From the NCBI RefSeq assembly GCF_013363755.1, contig NZ_CP054840.1, positions 1,192,001-1,256,000 of the forward strand: DNA of 64,000 bases. Direction: 5' to 3'. Of this stretch, positions 35,021-42,369 are shown in pieces. Source of the stretch: Comamonas antarctica. Its GTDB lineage: Bacteria > Pseudomonadota > Gammaproteobacteria > Burkholderiales > Burkholderiaceae_C. The notes beneath the pieces are model-generated. The model made no database searches, was not told the DNA's origin, and saw nothing but the letters and a program-made list of their open reading frames with translations. The position numbers and the translations under genes are program-made. Numbering within the stretch: the stretch's first letter is position 1; the number at the start of each line of letters is the position of its first letter.

Positions 35021-35761
35021 TCAAAGATAGTACCCGCTCGAGAGCTCGGTCCAGAGTTGGAACGAGGAGGATGCGGCCTCCCATGCATCGTCGCCCCAGT
35101 GATCCTCAGCGTCCACGGCCACCACTTGATCCATCGCATCGGCATTGAGGTAGCGGTGTCCGTCCCAGAGGTAGCGCTCACCGAGGTAGATATCCTGCGC
35201 ACCTGGGTTGACATGCGCGTGAACCCCGGGTTGTTGCGCATGGCTTGGAGACGCCACGTTGATGACCACGGACGCGTGCGGCCCGGTGTTGAAGCTCAGG
35301 GTGACGGTGGGCGACGGCGCAGGTGGGGGCGTGGTATTTGCATCGGGTCCGGCGGCGTCGCTTGCATGGGGCGCCCAGTCCGAATAGATCGTGTCATTGA
35401 ACGAGTCCGAGTACGCGCTCAGCACCGAGAAGCTGCCTTGGTCGAAGGAAACGGACACCACTTGCTGCATCGAGAATTGATTGCTGCCATCTGTATCCCG
35501 GGCCGTGCTAGCGGGCGGAACAATGTTGAAGTAATCCTGCAGGTTGTCCGACGCGGGACTGATCTGCCTTTCATGCTGAATGTAGTTGTATACATCGAGC
35601 AAGCCATGTCGGATCGTCATGGAAAGAAGGCTGGTGAACTCCCCATCATTCTCATTGATATGCTCTTGAAGCTGGTTCAGCAGGAAGTGAAGATGCTGTG
35701 CGTCGATTTTGTCGACTGCATCAGCATAGGGGTTGCTTGGGTTTTTCGAAGGCTTCTTCAT
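35021..35761 (-). CDS. Unknown protein, 246 aa (cassette copy 1, A gene)
   Basis: Unrecognised. The 246-residue product starts MKKPSKNPSNPYADAVD and has a helical N-terminal domain to about 80 that it shares with the 148-residue protein at 34085-34531 (GLLDVYNYIQHERQ near 53-66). A beta-rich part follows (SMQQVVSVSFDQGSFSVLSAY near 97-117, TVTLSFNTGPHASVVINVAS near 151-170) separated by a Pro-rich linker (TTPPPAPSPT), and the end is rich in Asp, Trp and Tyr. No signal peptide or membrane segment. It is the first gene of the island transcript. GC is clearly below the window average, suggesting acquisition. The 303-codon frame on the other strand has no recognisable content. Confidence 0.62.
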   Translation of the reverse strand: MKKPSKNPSNPYADAVDKIDAQHLHFLLNQLQEHINENDGEFTSLLSMTIRHGLLDVYNYIQHERQISPASDNLQDYFNIVPPASTARDTDGSNQFSMQQVVSVSFDQGSFSVLSAYSDSFNDTIYSDWAPHASDAAGPDANTTPPPAPSPTVTLSFNTGPHASVVINVASPSHAQQPGVHAHVNPGAQDIYLGERYLWDGHRYLNADAMDQVVAVDAEDHWGDDAWEAASSSFQLWTELSSGYYL

Positions 35762-36022
35762 GAGGGCTTGTCGGCTTTACAGAAAAGGGAGGGCTCGTCC
35801 TGGCAATGGCTTTGTGCGTTGAATGCACACCATCAGATCCGTTGCGCTTGCTTCCCGTGATCGGATGGCAGGCGCTGGTAGATCCAGTGGAGACAGCCCA
35901 TGGCGTGTCAATTTGATAGTTTAATACTATTTGATTTGTTTGTCATTTAGTTTTTAACTAAGAGTTCTGTCTATGGTGCGAAACACAGGCAGCGCCAGGC
36001 CCCGCGCTGGACGGTAGAGGCA
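35762..36022. promoter_or_regulatory. AT-rich upstream region of the unknown island
   Basis: 261 bases without a gene. The section 35905-35965 is strikingly AT-rich and holds two perfect inverted repeats, ATAGT-TTAAT-ACTAT (35916-35930) and TTAGTT-TTT-AACTAA (35947-35961). Promoter activity toward the island is expected here, though no classical -35/-10 pair with correct spacing was found (a TTGACA lies at 35911-35906 on the reverse strand without a good -10). Confidence 0.45.
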
Positions 36023-36049
36023 TAAAAAAAGGAGCGCCATGCGCTCCTT
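36023..36049 (-). terminator. Terminator of rpsU-yqeY
   Basis: AAGGAGCGC (36029-36037) and GCGCTCCTT (36041-36049) pair around CAT; on the reverse strand seven T follow. It ends yqeY transcription before the unknown island. Confidence 0.93.
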
Positions 36050-36071
36050 GTGGTTGCTGCCGGGGCGGCGA

Positions 36072-36518
36072 TCAGCCAGCCAGCGCGGCCTTTACGGCAG
36101 CCGACACTTGGCCCATGTCGGCCTTGCCTGCAAGCTGGGTCTTGACCGCGCCCATGACCTTGCCCATGTCGCCCGGGCCCTTGGCGCCGAGTTCGGCGAC
36201 GATGGCCTGCACGGCGGCAGTGACTTCATCGGCCGTCATGCGCTGGGGCAGATAGACCTTGAGCACCTCGAGTTCGGCCTTTTCCTTGTCCACCAGGTCC
36301 TGGCGGTTCGCGGTCTCGAACGCGGCAATGCTGTCCTTGCGCTGCTTGATCAGCTTGTCGACGATGGCAATGATGGCCACGTCGTCCAGCACCACGCGCT
36401 CATCGACTTCCTTTTGTTTCATGGCCGCCAGCAGCATGCGGATGGTGCCCAGGCGCTCGCTGTCCTTGGCGCGCATGGCGGTCTTCATGTCGTCGGTGAT
36501 CTGGTCTTTGAGGCTCAT
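36072..36518 (-). CDS. yqeY: GatB/YqeY domain protein
   Basis: A 148-residue protein matching the YqeY family, which is related to the tail of the GatB amidotransferase subunit and may bind tRNA; its cellular role is unsettled. Typical segments are MSLKDQITDDMKTAMRAKD at 1-19, RLGTIRMLLAAMKQKE near 21-36 and the C-terminal MGKVMGAVKTQLAGKADMGQ near 119-138. It follows rpsU, the conserved order in many proteobacteria (rpsU-yqeY-dnaG-rpoD), but dnaG is missing here and a terminator follows. Confidence 0.95.
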   Translation of the reverse strand: MSLKDQITDDMKTAMRAKDSERLGTIRMLLAAMKQKEVDERVVLDDVAIIAIVDKLIKQRKDSIAAFETANRQDLVDKEKAELEVLKVYLPQRMTADEVTAAVQAIVAELGAKGPGDMGKVMGAVKTQLAGKADMGQVSAAVKAALAG

Positions 36519-36562
36519 TGCAAGCTCCTGAAAGTGGAAATCGGAAATCGTAATTCGGAAAA

Positions 36563-36598
36563 CAAAAAACCCGCGCCTGGCGTCCCGAGCGCGGGTTT
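36563..36598 (-). terminator. Terminator after rpsU
   Basis: AAACCCGCGC (36567-36576) pairs with GCGCGGGTTT (36589-36598); on the reverse strand a T-rich tract follows. It lies between rpsU and yqeY and may let only part of the transcripts reach yqeY. Confidence 0.88.
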
Positions 36599-36624
36599 GC
36601 GGCTTTTGAGGGCCGGCCTGAAGC

Positions 36625-36837
36625 TTAGTACAGCTTCTTGGGCAGTTGCATGCTGCGAACGCGCTTGTAATGACGCTTCACGGCAGCCGCCTTCTTGCGC
36701 TTGCGCTCGGAAGTGGGCTTCTCGTAGAACTCGCGTGCGCGCAGGTCGGTCAGCAGGCCGAGCTTTTCGATCGTGCGCTTGAAGCGACGCAGAGCGACGT
36801 CATAGGGTTCGTTTTCTTTTACGCGGATGGTGGTCAT
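36625..36837 (-). CDS. rpsU: 30S ribosomal protein S21
   Basis: A 70-residue basic protein, the normal length of bacterial S21, which helps the 30S subunit recognise messenger RNA. It starts [20 protein letters not shown] and has the family's lysine/arginine-rich end ([17 protein letters not shown] near 46-62). The stop is followed after 26 bases by a terminator and then by yqeY. A promoter with a perfect TATAAT lies about 130 bases upstream inside the 3' end of the flavoprotein gene. Confidence 0.98.
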   Translation of the reverse strand: MTTIRVKENEPYDVALRRFKRTIEKLGLLTDLRAREFYEKPTSERKRKKAAAVKRHYKRVRSMQLPKKLY

Positions 36838-36916
36838 TAGCTAATGTTTCCAAATATTTGTTGCCGTCAGCGGGTACGCAGGAGATCGGGCCTGGGCACC
36901 ATGTACGGCGGTTGTT

Positions 36917-36996
36917 CCCCGTCTATAACTAGTATTGGCCGACGGGGCATTGCCAGCAAAGCCAAGGATTATAGACCAGTTGCGGCCGGCTGCAAG
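36917..36996 (-). promoter_or_regulatory. rpsU promoter and leader hairpin
   Basis: On the reverse strand TTGCAG (36995-36990) and a perfect TATAAT (36973-36968) lie 16 bases apart. The transcript leader of about 120 bases would form a stem CCCCGTC/GACGGGG (36917-36947). The promoter overlaps the end of the convergently read flavoprotein gene. Confidence 0.55.
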
Positions 36997-38198
36997 GAAT
37001 GCGCGCAGGCATGTGCGCTGGCCCAGGCCCACTGGAAGTTGTAGCCACCGAGCCAACCGGTGATGTCAACCACTTCGCCGATGCAAAACAGCCCCGGCTG
37101 GGTCTTGCATTCCATGCTTTGCTGCGACAGCACGCGCGTGTCGACTCCGCCTAGCGTGACCTCGGCCTTCTTGTAGCCTTCCGAGCCGTTGGGCGTGATT
37201 TCCCAACGGCTCAGGCGCTCGGCGAGGCGGTTCAGGGCCTTGTCCGAAGCCTCGGCAATGGGCCGCTGCCATTCGCTGTCTTGCGCCACCCAGGCATCGG
37301 CCAGGCGGCTCGGCAGCCAGGCCGTAAGCTCGTTGGCGATCAGCTTGCGCGAGCGCAGCTTTGCCTGGGCCAGCGCCGCGGCCAAGTCCACGTTTGGAGC
37401 AAGGTTGATGGACAGCGGCGTGCCGGGCTGCCAGTAGCTCGAGATCTGCAACACCGCTGGACCCGACAAGCCGCGGTGGGTGAACAGCAGGTCTTCATGG
37501 AAGCTGATGCGCTCCTTCTTGCTGCCGGTGCTGATCTCCACGGGCAGCGCCAGGCCCGAGAGCTGCGCATAGGGCGCCCAAGCCTCGCCGTCAAAGGTCA
37601 GGGGCACCAGGCCCGGCGTGCGTTCGATCAGCGGCAGGCCGAACTGCTGTGCCAGGCGGTAGCCGAAGTCGGTGGCGCCGATCTTGGGAATCGACAGGCC
37701 GCCGGTCGCGATCACCAGATTGGCCGCGCGCACCGGGCCGCGGTCGGTGGCCAGCTGGTAGCCCTGCGCGCCATGGGCCACGCTGCCCACCTTGCACGGC
37801 TGCCAGCGCTCGACCCCGCCAGCCGCGCATTCGGCCAGCAGCATGGCAATGATGTCTTCGGCCGAGCGGTCGGCAAACAGCTGGCCCTTGTGCTTTTCAT
37901 GGTGGGCAATGCCATGGCGGTCCATCAGTGCGATGAAATCGGCCGGGGTGAAGCGCGACAGCGCCGAGCGGCAGAACTGCGGATTGCGGCCGACGAAATG
38001 CTTGTGCGGCTGGCGCACGTCGAGCTCGCGGTTGGTGAAGTTGCAGCGCCCGCCGCCCGAGATGCGGATCTTCTCGGCGACCTTGGCGGCATGGTCGATC
38101 AGCAGCACCCTGAGGCCGCGCTGGCCGGCCTGGGCCGCGCAGAAAAGGCCGGCAGCGCCGGCGCCGATGATGATGGCGTCGTAGGAAGGAATGGTCAC
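36969..38198 (-). CDS. NAD(P)/FAD-dependent oxidoreductase (HI0933/BaiN family)
   Basis: A 409-residue flavoprotein. The N-terminal FAD-binding Rossmann motif is GAGAAGLFCA near 12-21, followed by KIRISGGGRCNFTN near 44-57, a hallmark of the HI0933-like family, and ends with the second FAD contact IGEVVDITGWLGGYNFQWAW near 376-395. The family's reactions are mostly unknown; BaiN from clostridia is a dehydroxylating bile-acid enzyme. I take GTG 38198 as start (VTIPSYDAIIIGAGAAG); the frame extends to 38450 but overlaps the divergent thioesterase's promoter. The rpsU promoter lies within its end. Confidence 0.9.
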   Translation of the reverse strand: MTIPSYDAIIIGAGAAGLFCAAQAGQRGLRVLLIDHAAKVAEKIRISGGGRCNFTNRELDVRQPHKHFVGRNPQFCRSALSRFTPADFIALMDRHGIAHHEKHKGQLFADRSAEDIIAMLLAECAAGGVERWQPCKVGSVAHGAQGYQLATDRGPVRAANLVIATGGLSIPKIGATDFGYRLAQQFGLPLIERTPGLVPLTFDGEAWAPYAQLSGLALPVEISTGSKKERISFHEDLLFTHRGLSGPAVLQISSYWQPGTPLSINLAPNVDLAAALAQAKLRSRKLIANELTAWLPSRLADAWVAQDSEWQRPIAEASDKALNRLAERLSRWEITPNGSEGYKKAEVTLGGVDTRVLSQQSMECKTQPGLFCIGEVVDITGWLGGYNFQWAWASAHACAHSLQPAATGL

Positions 38199-38355
38199 GG
38201 GCAAGGGCACAAGTAGCGGGCGCAGCGGCGCGGATGCGCGCAGTGCAGGGTCCGCGCGCCAGGCCGCATTGTCCCCGAGTGGCAGCGGCATGCGCCGCCC
38301 GCCGCCAATAGCCCGTGGTCCGCCTCTGGTACGGCATGTTTCTACAATCGCCGCC

Positions 38356-38853
38356 ATGAACCTACCTGCACACCAGCTCAGCATGACCGTGCTGATGTCG
38401 CCCGACATGGCCAACTTCTCCGGCAACGTGCATGGCGGCGCGATCCTCAAGCAGCTCGACCAGGTGGCCTACGCCTGCGCCAGCCGCTATGCGGGCCGCT
38501 ATGTCGTGACGCTGAGCGTGGACCAGGTGATGTTCCTGCAGCCCATCCATGTGGGCGAGCTGGTGACCTTTCTGGCCAGTGTCAACCATACCGGCACCTC
38601 GTCGATGGAAGTCGGCATCAAGGTGATTGCCGAGGACATCCGCAACCAGAGCGTGCGCCACGTCAACAGCTGCTTCTTCACCATGGTCGCCGTGGACGAT
38701 GACCGCAAGACCGTTCCGGTTCCTCCGCTCAAGCCCGCCAATTACGACGAACGCCGCCGCTGGGGCGCGGCCGTGCTGCGCAAGCAGATCCGCAAGGAGC
38801 AGGCCGAGCGCTTCGAACAGGTGCGCCAGGCAGCGGCGGCCGAGACCGTCTGA
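38356..38853 (+). CDS. Acyl-CoA thioesterase, hotdog fold (YciA/BACH-like)
   Basis: A 165-residue hotdog-fold thioesterase that hydrolyses acyl-CoA to free CoA and acid. The conserved segments are MANFSGNVHGGAILKQLDQV near 19-38 (Asn/His-Gly-Gly as in BACH and YciA), YVVTLSVDQVMFLQPIHVGE and the VNSCFFTMVAVD strand near 104-115. The chain is of single-domain length, and the C-terminal helix is basic and charged. ATG 38356 is the family start. It converges on cobA with the 43-bp repeat array between. Confidence 0.92.
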   Translation: MNLPAHQLSMTVLMSPDMANFSGNVHGGAILKQLDQVAYACASRYAGRYVVTLSVDQVMFLQPIHVGELVTFLASVNHTGTSSMEVGIKVIAEDIRNQSVRHVNSCFFTMVAVDDDRKTVPVPPLKPANYDERRRWGAAVLRKQIRKEQAERFEQVRQAAAAETV

Positions 38854-38870
38854 CACCGCCTCGCCCTTTG

Positions 38871-39042
38871 AATCCGTTCGTGCTGAGCCTATCGAAGCAC
38901 GGACGGCTCTCCCAATCCGTTCGTGCTGGGCCTGTCGAAGCACGGACGGCTCTCCGAATCCGTTCGTGCTGGGCCTGTCGAAGCCTGGACGGCCTCTCGA
39001 ATCCGTTCGTGCTGAGCCTGTCGAAGCATGGACGGGCTCCCA
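38871..39042. repeat. Tandem array of four 43-bp hairpin repeats
   Basis: Four units of exactly 43 bp start at 38871, 38914, 38957 and 39000, each beginning AATCCGTTCGTGCT. Within a unit CCGTTCGTGCT can pair with AGCACGGACGG (10 of 11), loop about 11, so each can form a hairpin. Units differ at a few positions. The array lies between the convergent thioesterase and cobA genes. Related single units occur at 29019 and 61386. Confidence 0.92.
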
Positions 39043-39047
39043 GGGCT

Positions 39048-39839
39048 TCACGCCGCGTGCTGCGCCGGCGCCGGTGCGGCCGCCCAGGCCGCGACACCCT
39101 GCACCACATCGCCGACCACGATCACGCTCGGGCTGGCAAGCTTCTCGGCTTCGATCGTCGCCTGCAGCGCGGCCAGCGTGGTCACCGCATGGCGCTGCTT
39201 TTCCAGGCTTGCATTCTGAATCACGGCCACCGGCGTCTGCGGCGCCAGGCCTTGCAGCAGCCCCTGCTGGATATGCGCCGCGCCGCGCATGCCCATGTAG
39301 ATCACCAGCGTGAGGCGCAGCGCGTTGGCCGTGGCGGCCAGCTGCGCCCAGTCGGTGTCGTCGGCGCCAGGCTTGGCATGGCCGGTGATGAACACCACGC
39401 CGCGCGCATGGGCGCGGTGCGTCAGCGGCGCGCCCAGCGAGCTCAGCCCCGCAAGGCCTGCGGTGATGCCGTTGACCACTTCCACTTCAATGCCCGCAGC
39501 GCGCAGGTGCTCGACCTCCTCGCCGCCGCGGCCGAAGATGAACGGGTCGCCACCCTTGAGCCGCACCACGTTCTCGCCATCCTGCACGGCCTGCAGCATC
39601 AGCTTTTCAATGAAGGCCTGCGGCGTGCTCTTGCAGCCGCCGCGCTTGCCGACGTAGACGATGCGCGCCGTGGGCGCCGCATGGGCGACGATGGCGTCGC
39701 TCACCAGGTCGTCGACCAGCAGCACGCTGGCCGCCTGAATGGCCTTCAAGGCCTTGAGGGTCAGCAGATCCGGGTCGCCCGGGCCCGCGCCCACGAGTGT
39801 GCAACGGCCCATGGGCAGGGAAGGAGAGATGTGGTTCAT
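39048..39839 (-). CDS. cobA: Uroporphyrinogen-III C-methyltransferase (SUMT)
   Basis: A 263-residue SAM-dependent methyltransferase making precorrin-2, the entry to siroheme and B12. Hallmarks are LVGAGPGDPDLLTLKA near 15-30, DDLVSDAI near 43, RLKGGDPFIFGRGGEE near 91-106 and the ITAGLAGLSSLGAPLTHR loop near 124-141. It is a free-standing SUMT without the CysG dehydrogenase part. ATG 39839 is 14 bases after the YbiB gene, so both are cotranscribed, probably for siroheme in sulfite/nitrite reduction. The tandem repeat array starts 6 bases after its stop. Confidence 0.95.
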   Translation of the reverse strand: MNHISPSLPMGRCTLVGAGPGDPDLLTLKALKAIQAASVLLVDDLVSDAIVAHAAPTARIVYVGKRGGCKSTPQAFIEKLMLQAVQDGENVVRLKGGDPFIFGRGGEEVEHLRAAGIEVEVVNGITAGLAGLSSLGAPLTHRAHARGVVFITGHAKPGADDTDWAQLAATANALRLTLVIYMGMRGAAHIQQGLLQGLAPQTPVAVIQNASLEKQRHAVTTLAALQATIEAEKLASPSVIVVGDVVQGVAAWAAAPAPAQHAA

Positions 39840-39852
39840 GGAATGAACTCCG

Positions 39853-40818
39853 TCAGGCGCTGCGCGCCAGGAGGGTCTGGGCAGGCGCGGCTTCAAGCGC
39901 CTGCACGATTTGCAGAATGAAGGCCACCTGCTGGGCAATGGCTGGCGGCACAGGCAGCTCGCCTGCGAGCACGCGGCGCGTGTAATCGGCGGTGGTGGCG
40001 ATATCGATGGCTTCGGGCAGGCCCTCGACACTGCTGGCCGTGCCCGCCTGCTGCTCCTGCAGCACGCGGTGCGCGCCGTGCACGAAACCATCGTAGCGCG
40101 GCATGCGGCGCGGGTCGGCAGCGACCTCGCCTTCCAGCCCGCGCGACAGCAGCGCGCTGGCGCCCCGGCCCTGCAAACACTCCTGCAGCATGCCGGCGTA
40201 CTCGGGATGGGTATAGCTCGTGACCAGCACGCAGGGGCCGGCGCAGGGCGCATACAGTTTGGCCACGCTGTGGCCCGGATTGCGCAGCCCGATCACTTCG
40301 CGCGCCGCCAGCAGCCGCGCCAGCCCGGGCTGCAGTTCGCCCGTGGCGATATGCGCCACGCTGCCGGGCGCAATCGCGGGCAGTTCGGCCGATGGATCCG
40401 CCGGCGCATGCGTGGCCGCAATGCCCAGCGCTTCGAGCACGTCGCTGGCCAGCACCCGCCGCGCCTCGGTGCGCATGCCATGCAACAGCACCGGCAGCCC
40501 TTCGCGCGCCAGCAGCAAGGCCAGCAATGGGGTCAGGACCGGCAGCCGGCGTGCGCCGTTGTAGCTGGGCAGCACCACCGTCGGGCGGCTGCCCGCAGCA
40601 AACTTGCGCGTGCGCGCATGCAGCGCGTCGAGAAAGCCGCCCATCTCATCGGCCGACTCGCCCTTGATGCGCATGGCAATGCAGAACGCGCCAATCTCCA
40701 GGTCGGTGACCTGGCCGTCGAGGACCTGCCCCAGCAGATCCTGCGCCTGCTCCCGCGTGACCGCACGCGCCCCGCGCGCGCCGCGGCCGATGTCTTTGAT
40801 GTAGTGGCTGATGCCCAT
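39853..40818 (-). CDS. ybiB: DNA-binding protein YbiB (TrpD2 family)
   Basis: A 321-residue protein with the fold of anthranilate phosphoribosyltransferase but without its active site. E. coli YbiB (TrpD2) binds DNA nonspecifically as a homodimer. Family traits are the N-terminal ISHYIKDIGRGARGARAVTR, the helical part with EIGAFCIAMRIKGES near 41-55 and the YNGARRLPVL near 86-95, where the enzyme has its phosphate loop. It starts the ybiB-cobA transcript. Its cellular role is not known. Confidence 0.93.
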   Translation of the reverse strand: MGISHYIKDIGRGARGARAVTREQAQDLLGQVLDGQVTDLEIGAFCIAMRIKGESADEMGGFLDALHARTRKFAAGSRPTVVLPSYNGARRLPVLTPLLALLLAREGLPVLLHGMRTEARRVLASDVLEALGIAATHAPADPSAELPAIAPGSVAHIATGELQPGLARLLAAREVIGLRNPGHSVAKLYAPCAGPCVLVTSYTHPEYAGMLQECLQGRGASALLSRGLEGEVAADPRRMPRYDGFVHGAHRVLQEQQAGTASSVEGLPEAIDIATTADYTRRVLAGELPVPPAIAQQVAFILQIVQALEAAPAQTLLARSA

Positions 40819-41123
40819 GGATGCGCCATCGTGGTTGGTTTAGGGCGTTATTTTCGGGCATTTCAAAGAACTATTGGTTATAAGCTGGATCGGTGGATGG
40901 GCAAGCTGCAATGCGGCTTTTGCGGGCTGTGCCGAAAGTCGGGCTGGCTGAGATCCTTGCAGTTGCAGGCCTTCAGCGGGATGGGTCATTGGCTGGCAGC
41001 TGGGGGCGCAGGCGCTTGTGTACCGTCAAAGCGCTGAACGCCGGCAAATCAGCGGCCGGCTGATCGTGCCGACGACACTTTTTCTCGACAGTGGCGCCGC
41101 GCAGCGGCGCAAGGAGTTCCACC
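40819..41123. other. Intergenic region between divergent ybiB and the YidB-family gene
   Basis: 305 bases without a gene. AT-rich ATTGGTTATAAGC near 40872 lies in the ybiB promoter zone and resembles sites of LysR-type sulfur regulators only loosely. ATCAGC-GGCCG-GCTGAT (41048-41064) is a perfect inverted repeat in front of the YidB-family gene. No promoter can be named with confidence. Confidence 0.4.
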
Positions 41124-41774
41124 ATGAATGCTTCGACTTCCCTGACCAACGACCTGCTGGGCCAGCTGCAGGGCGCTCCCATGCAAAGCATGGCGCAGCA
41201 ACTGGGCATGGGCAGCGCCGAAACCGAACGCGCCGTGGGCACGGCGCTGCCGATGCTGCTGGGCGCGCTGGGCAACAATGCCTCGCAGCCGCAGGGTGCG
41301 CTGGATCTGTTTGGCGCGCTGCAGCGCGACCACCTGGGCCAGGCCGGGGCAGGCGGCGGCCTGGGCGGCATGCTGGGCAATGTGCTTGGGGGACTGCTGG
41401 GCGGCGGCGCCGCTGCCAGCCCGGTGCCACAGGCTGCGGATAGCGCTTCGATCCTGGGACATATCTTTGGCGGCAAGCGCCAGCAGGCCGAGACCGGCTT
41501 GGCCCAGGCCACGGGGCTGGGCGCCAATGCCGGCCAGCTGCTGCAGCTGCTCGCGCCCATCGTCATGGCCTATCTCGCGCAGCGCGTGCAGTCCGGCGGC
41601 CTCGATGCCGGCGGCCTGGGCCAGGAACTGGGCCGCGAAAAAGCCCAGGTGCAGCAGCAGGGCGGCGCCGCGGGCGGGCTGTTGTCGGGCCTGCTGGACC
41701 AGAACGGCGATGGCAAGCTCGACATGGGCGACCTGTTCAAGCTGGGCGCGGGATTCCTGGGCGGCCGGCGCTGA
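41124..41774 (+). CDS. YidB family protein (DUF937)
   Basis: A 216-residue protein of the DUF937/YidB family, glycine- and glutamine-rich, with the two family repeats (LLGQLQGAPMQSMAQQLGM near 11-29 and the later ALPMLLGALGNNAS). A Gly-rich linker (GGGLGGMLGNVLGGLLGGG near 77-95) and a terminal EF-hand-like DQNGDGKLDMGD near 191-202 are present, the latter suggesting calcium binding. AAGGAG lies before ATG 41124. Function is unknown; no signal peptide. A CBS domain gene follows on the same strand, 87 bases later. Confidence 0.88.
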   Translation: MNASTSLTNDLLGQLQGAPMQSMAQQLGMGSAETERAVGTALPMLLGALGNNASQPQGALDLFGALQRDHLGQAGAGGGLGGMLGNVLGGLLGGGAAASPVPQAADSASILGHIFGGKRQQAETGLAQATGLGANAGQLLQLLAPIVMAYLAQRVQSGGLDAGGLGQELGREKAQVQQQGGAAGGLLSGLLDQNGDGKLDMGDLFKLGAGFLGGRR

Positions 41775-41861
41775 GCGCGCCTCGCCGGCCGCCAGCGGGT
41801 ATTGCATTGCCGCGCGGCTGCGCCGACACTGGACGGGCTTGTTCGACTTCAGGAGCCAGAT

Positions 41862-42314
41862 ATGACGACTGTTGCAGACATCCTGCGGGGCAAGGGCAGT
41901 GCCGAGGTGTATTCCGTGCGGCCCGAGGATTCCATGCTCGAGGCATTGCAGCGCATGGCCGAGTACCGCGTCGGCGCGCTGATGGTGCTCGATGGCGGGC
42001 AGGCACGGCATATCGCCGGTATCGTCACCGAGCGCGATTACGCGCGCAAGATCGTGCTGCAGGGCCGCAATTCGGCGACCACGCCGGTGCGCGAGGTCAT
42101 GACGGCGGCCGTGCATTGCGTCGACATGGCGCAGACCTGCGAGGAATGCATGGCGCTGATGACGCGCCAGCGCATCCGCCATCTGCCGGTGCTCGACGCG
42201 CAGCAGCAGCTCGCCGGCCTGGTGTCGATCGGCGATCTGGTCAAGGCCATCATCTCCGAGCAGCAGTTCACCATCGACCAGCTCGAGCACTACATCTCCG
42301 GCCAGCGCGGTTGA
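41862..42314 (+). CDS. CBS domain-pair protein
   Basis: A 150-residue protein made of two CBS domains ([20 protein letters not shown] near 19-38 and [21 protein letters not shown] near 99-119), which bind adenosyl nucleotides and serve as sensors of energy state. No other domain is present, so it must act on a partner. AGGAG sits before ATG 41862. It is followed after 55 bases by tsaD, but a functional relation is not shown. Confidence 0.95.
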   Translation: MTTVADILRGKGSAEVYSVRPEDSMLEALQRMAEYRVGALMVLDGGQARHIAGIVTERDYARKIVLQGRNSATTPVREVMTAAVHCVDMAQTCEECMALMTRQRIRHLPVLDAQQQLAGLVSIGDLVKAIISEQQFTIDQLEHYISGQRG

Positions 42315-42369
42315 GGCCTTTTGCGCGCGCCGCCGCGCCGCCGCGTCCAGGAGTTCTACACTCCAGCCC

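Noticed and set aside
34949..35860. 303-codon forward frame opposite the 246-aa island gene
   Set aside because: The reverse-strand protein aligns with the neighbouring 148-aa protein, while the forward frame shows no similarity to anything in the window. Coding by the reverse strand is better supported, but not proven.
38871..39042. CRISPR array
   Set aside because: Units are directly adjacent, with no variable spacers and no cas genes.
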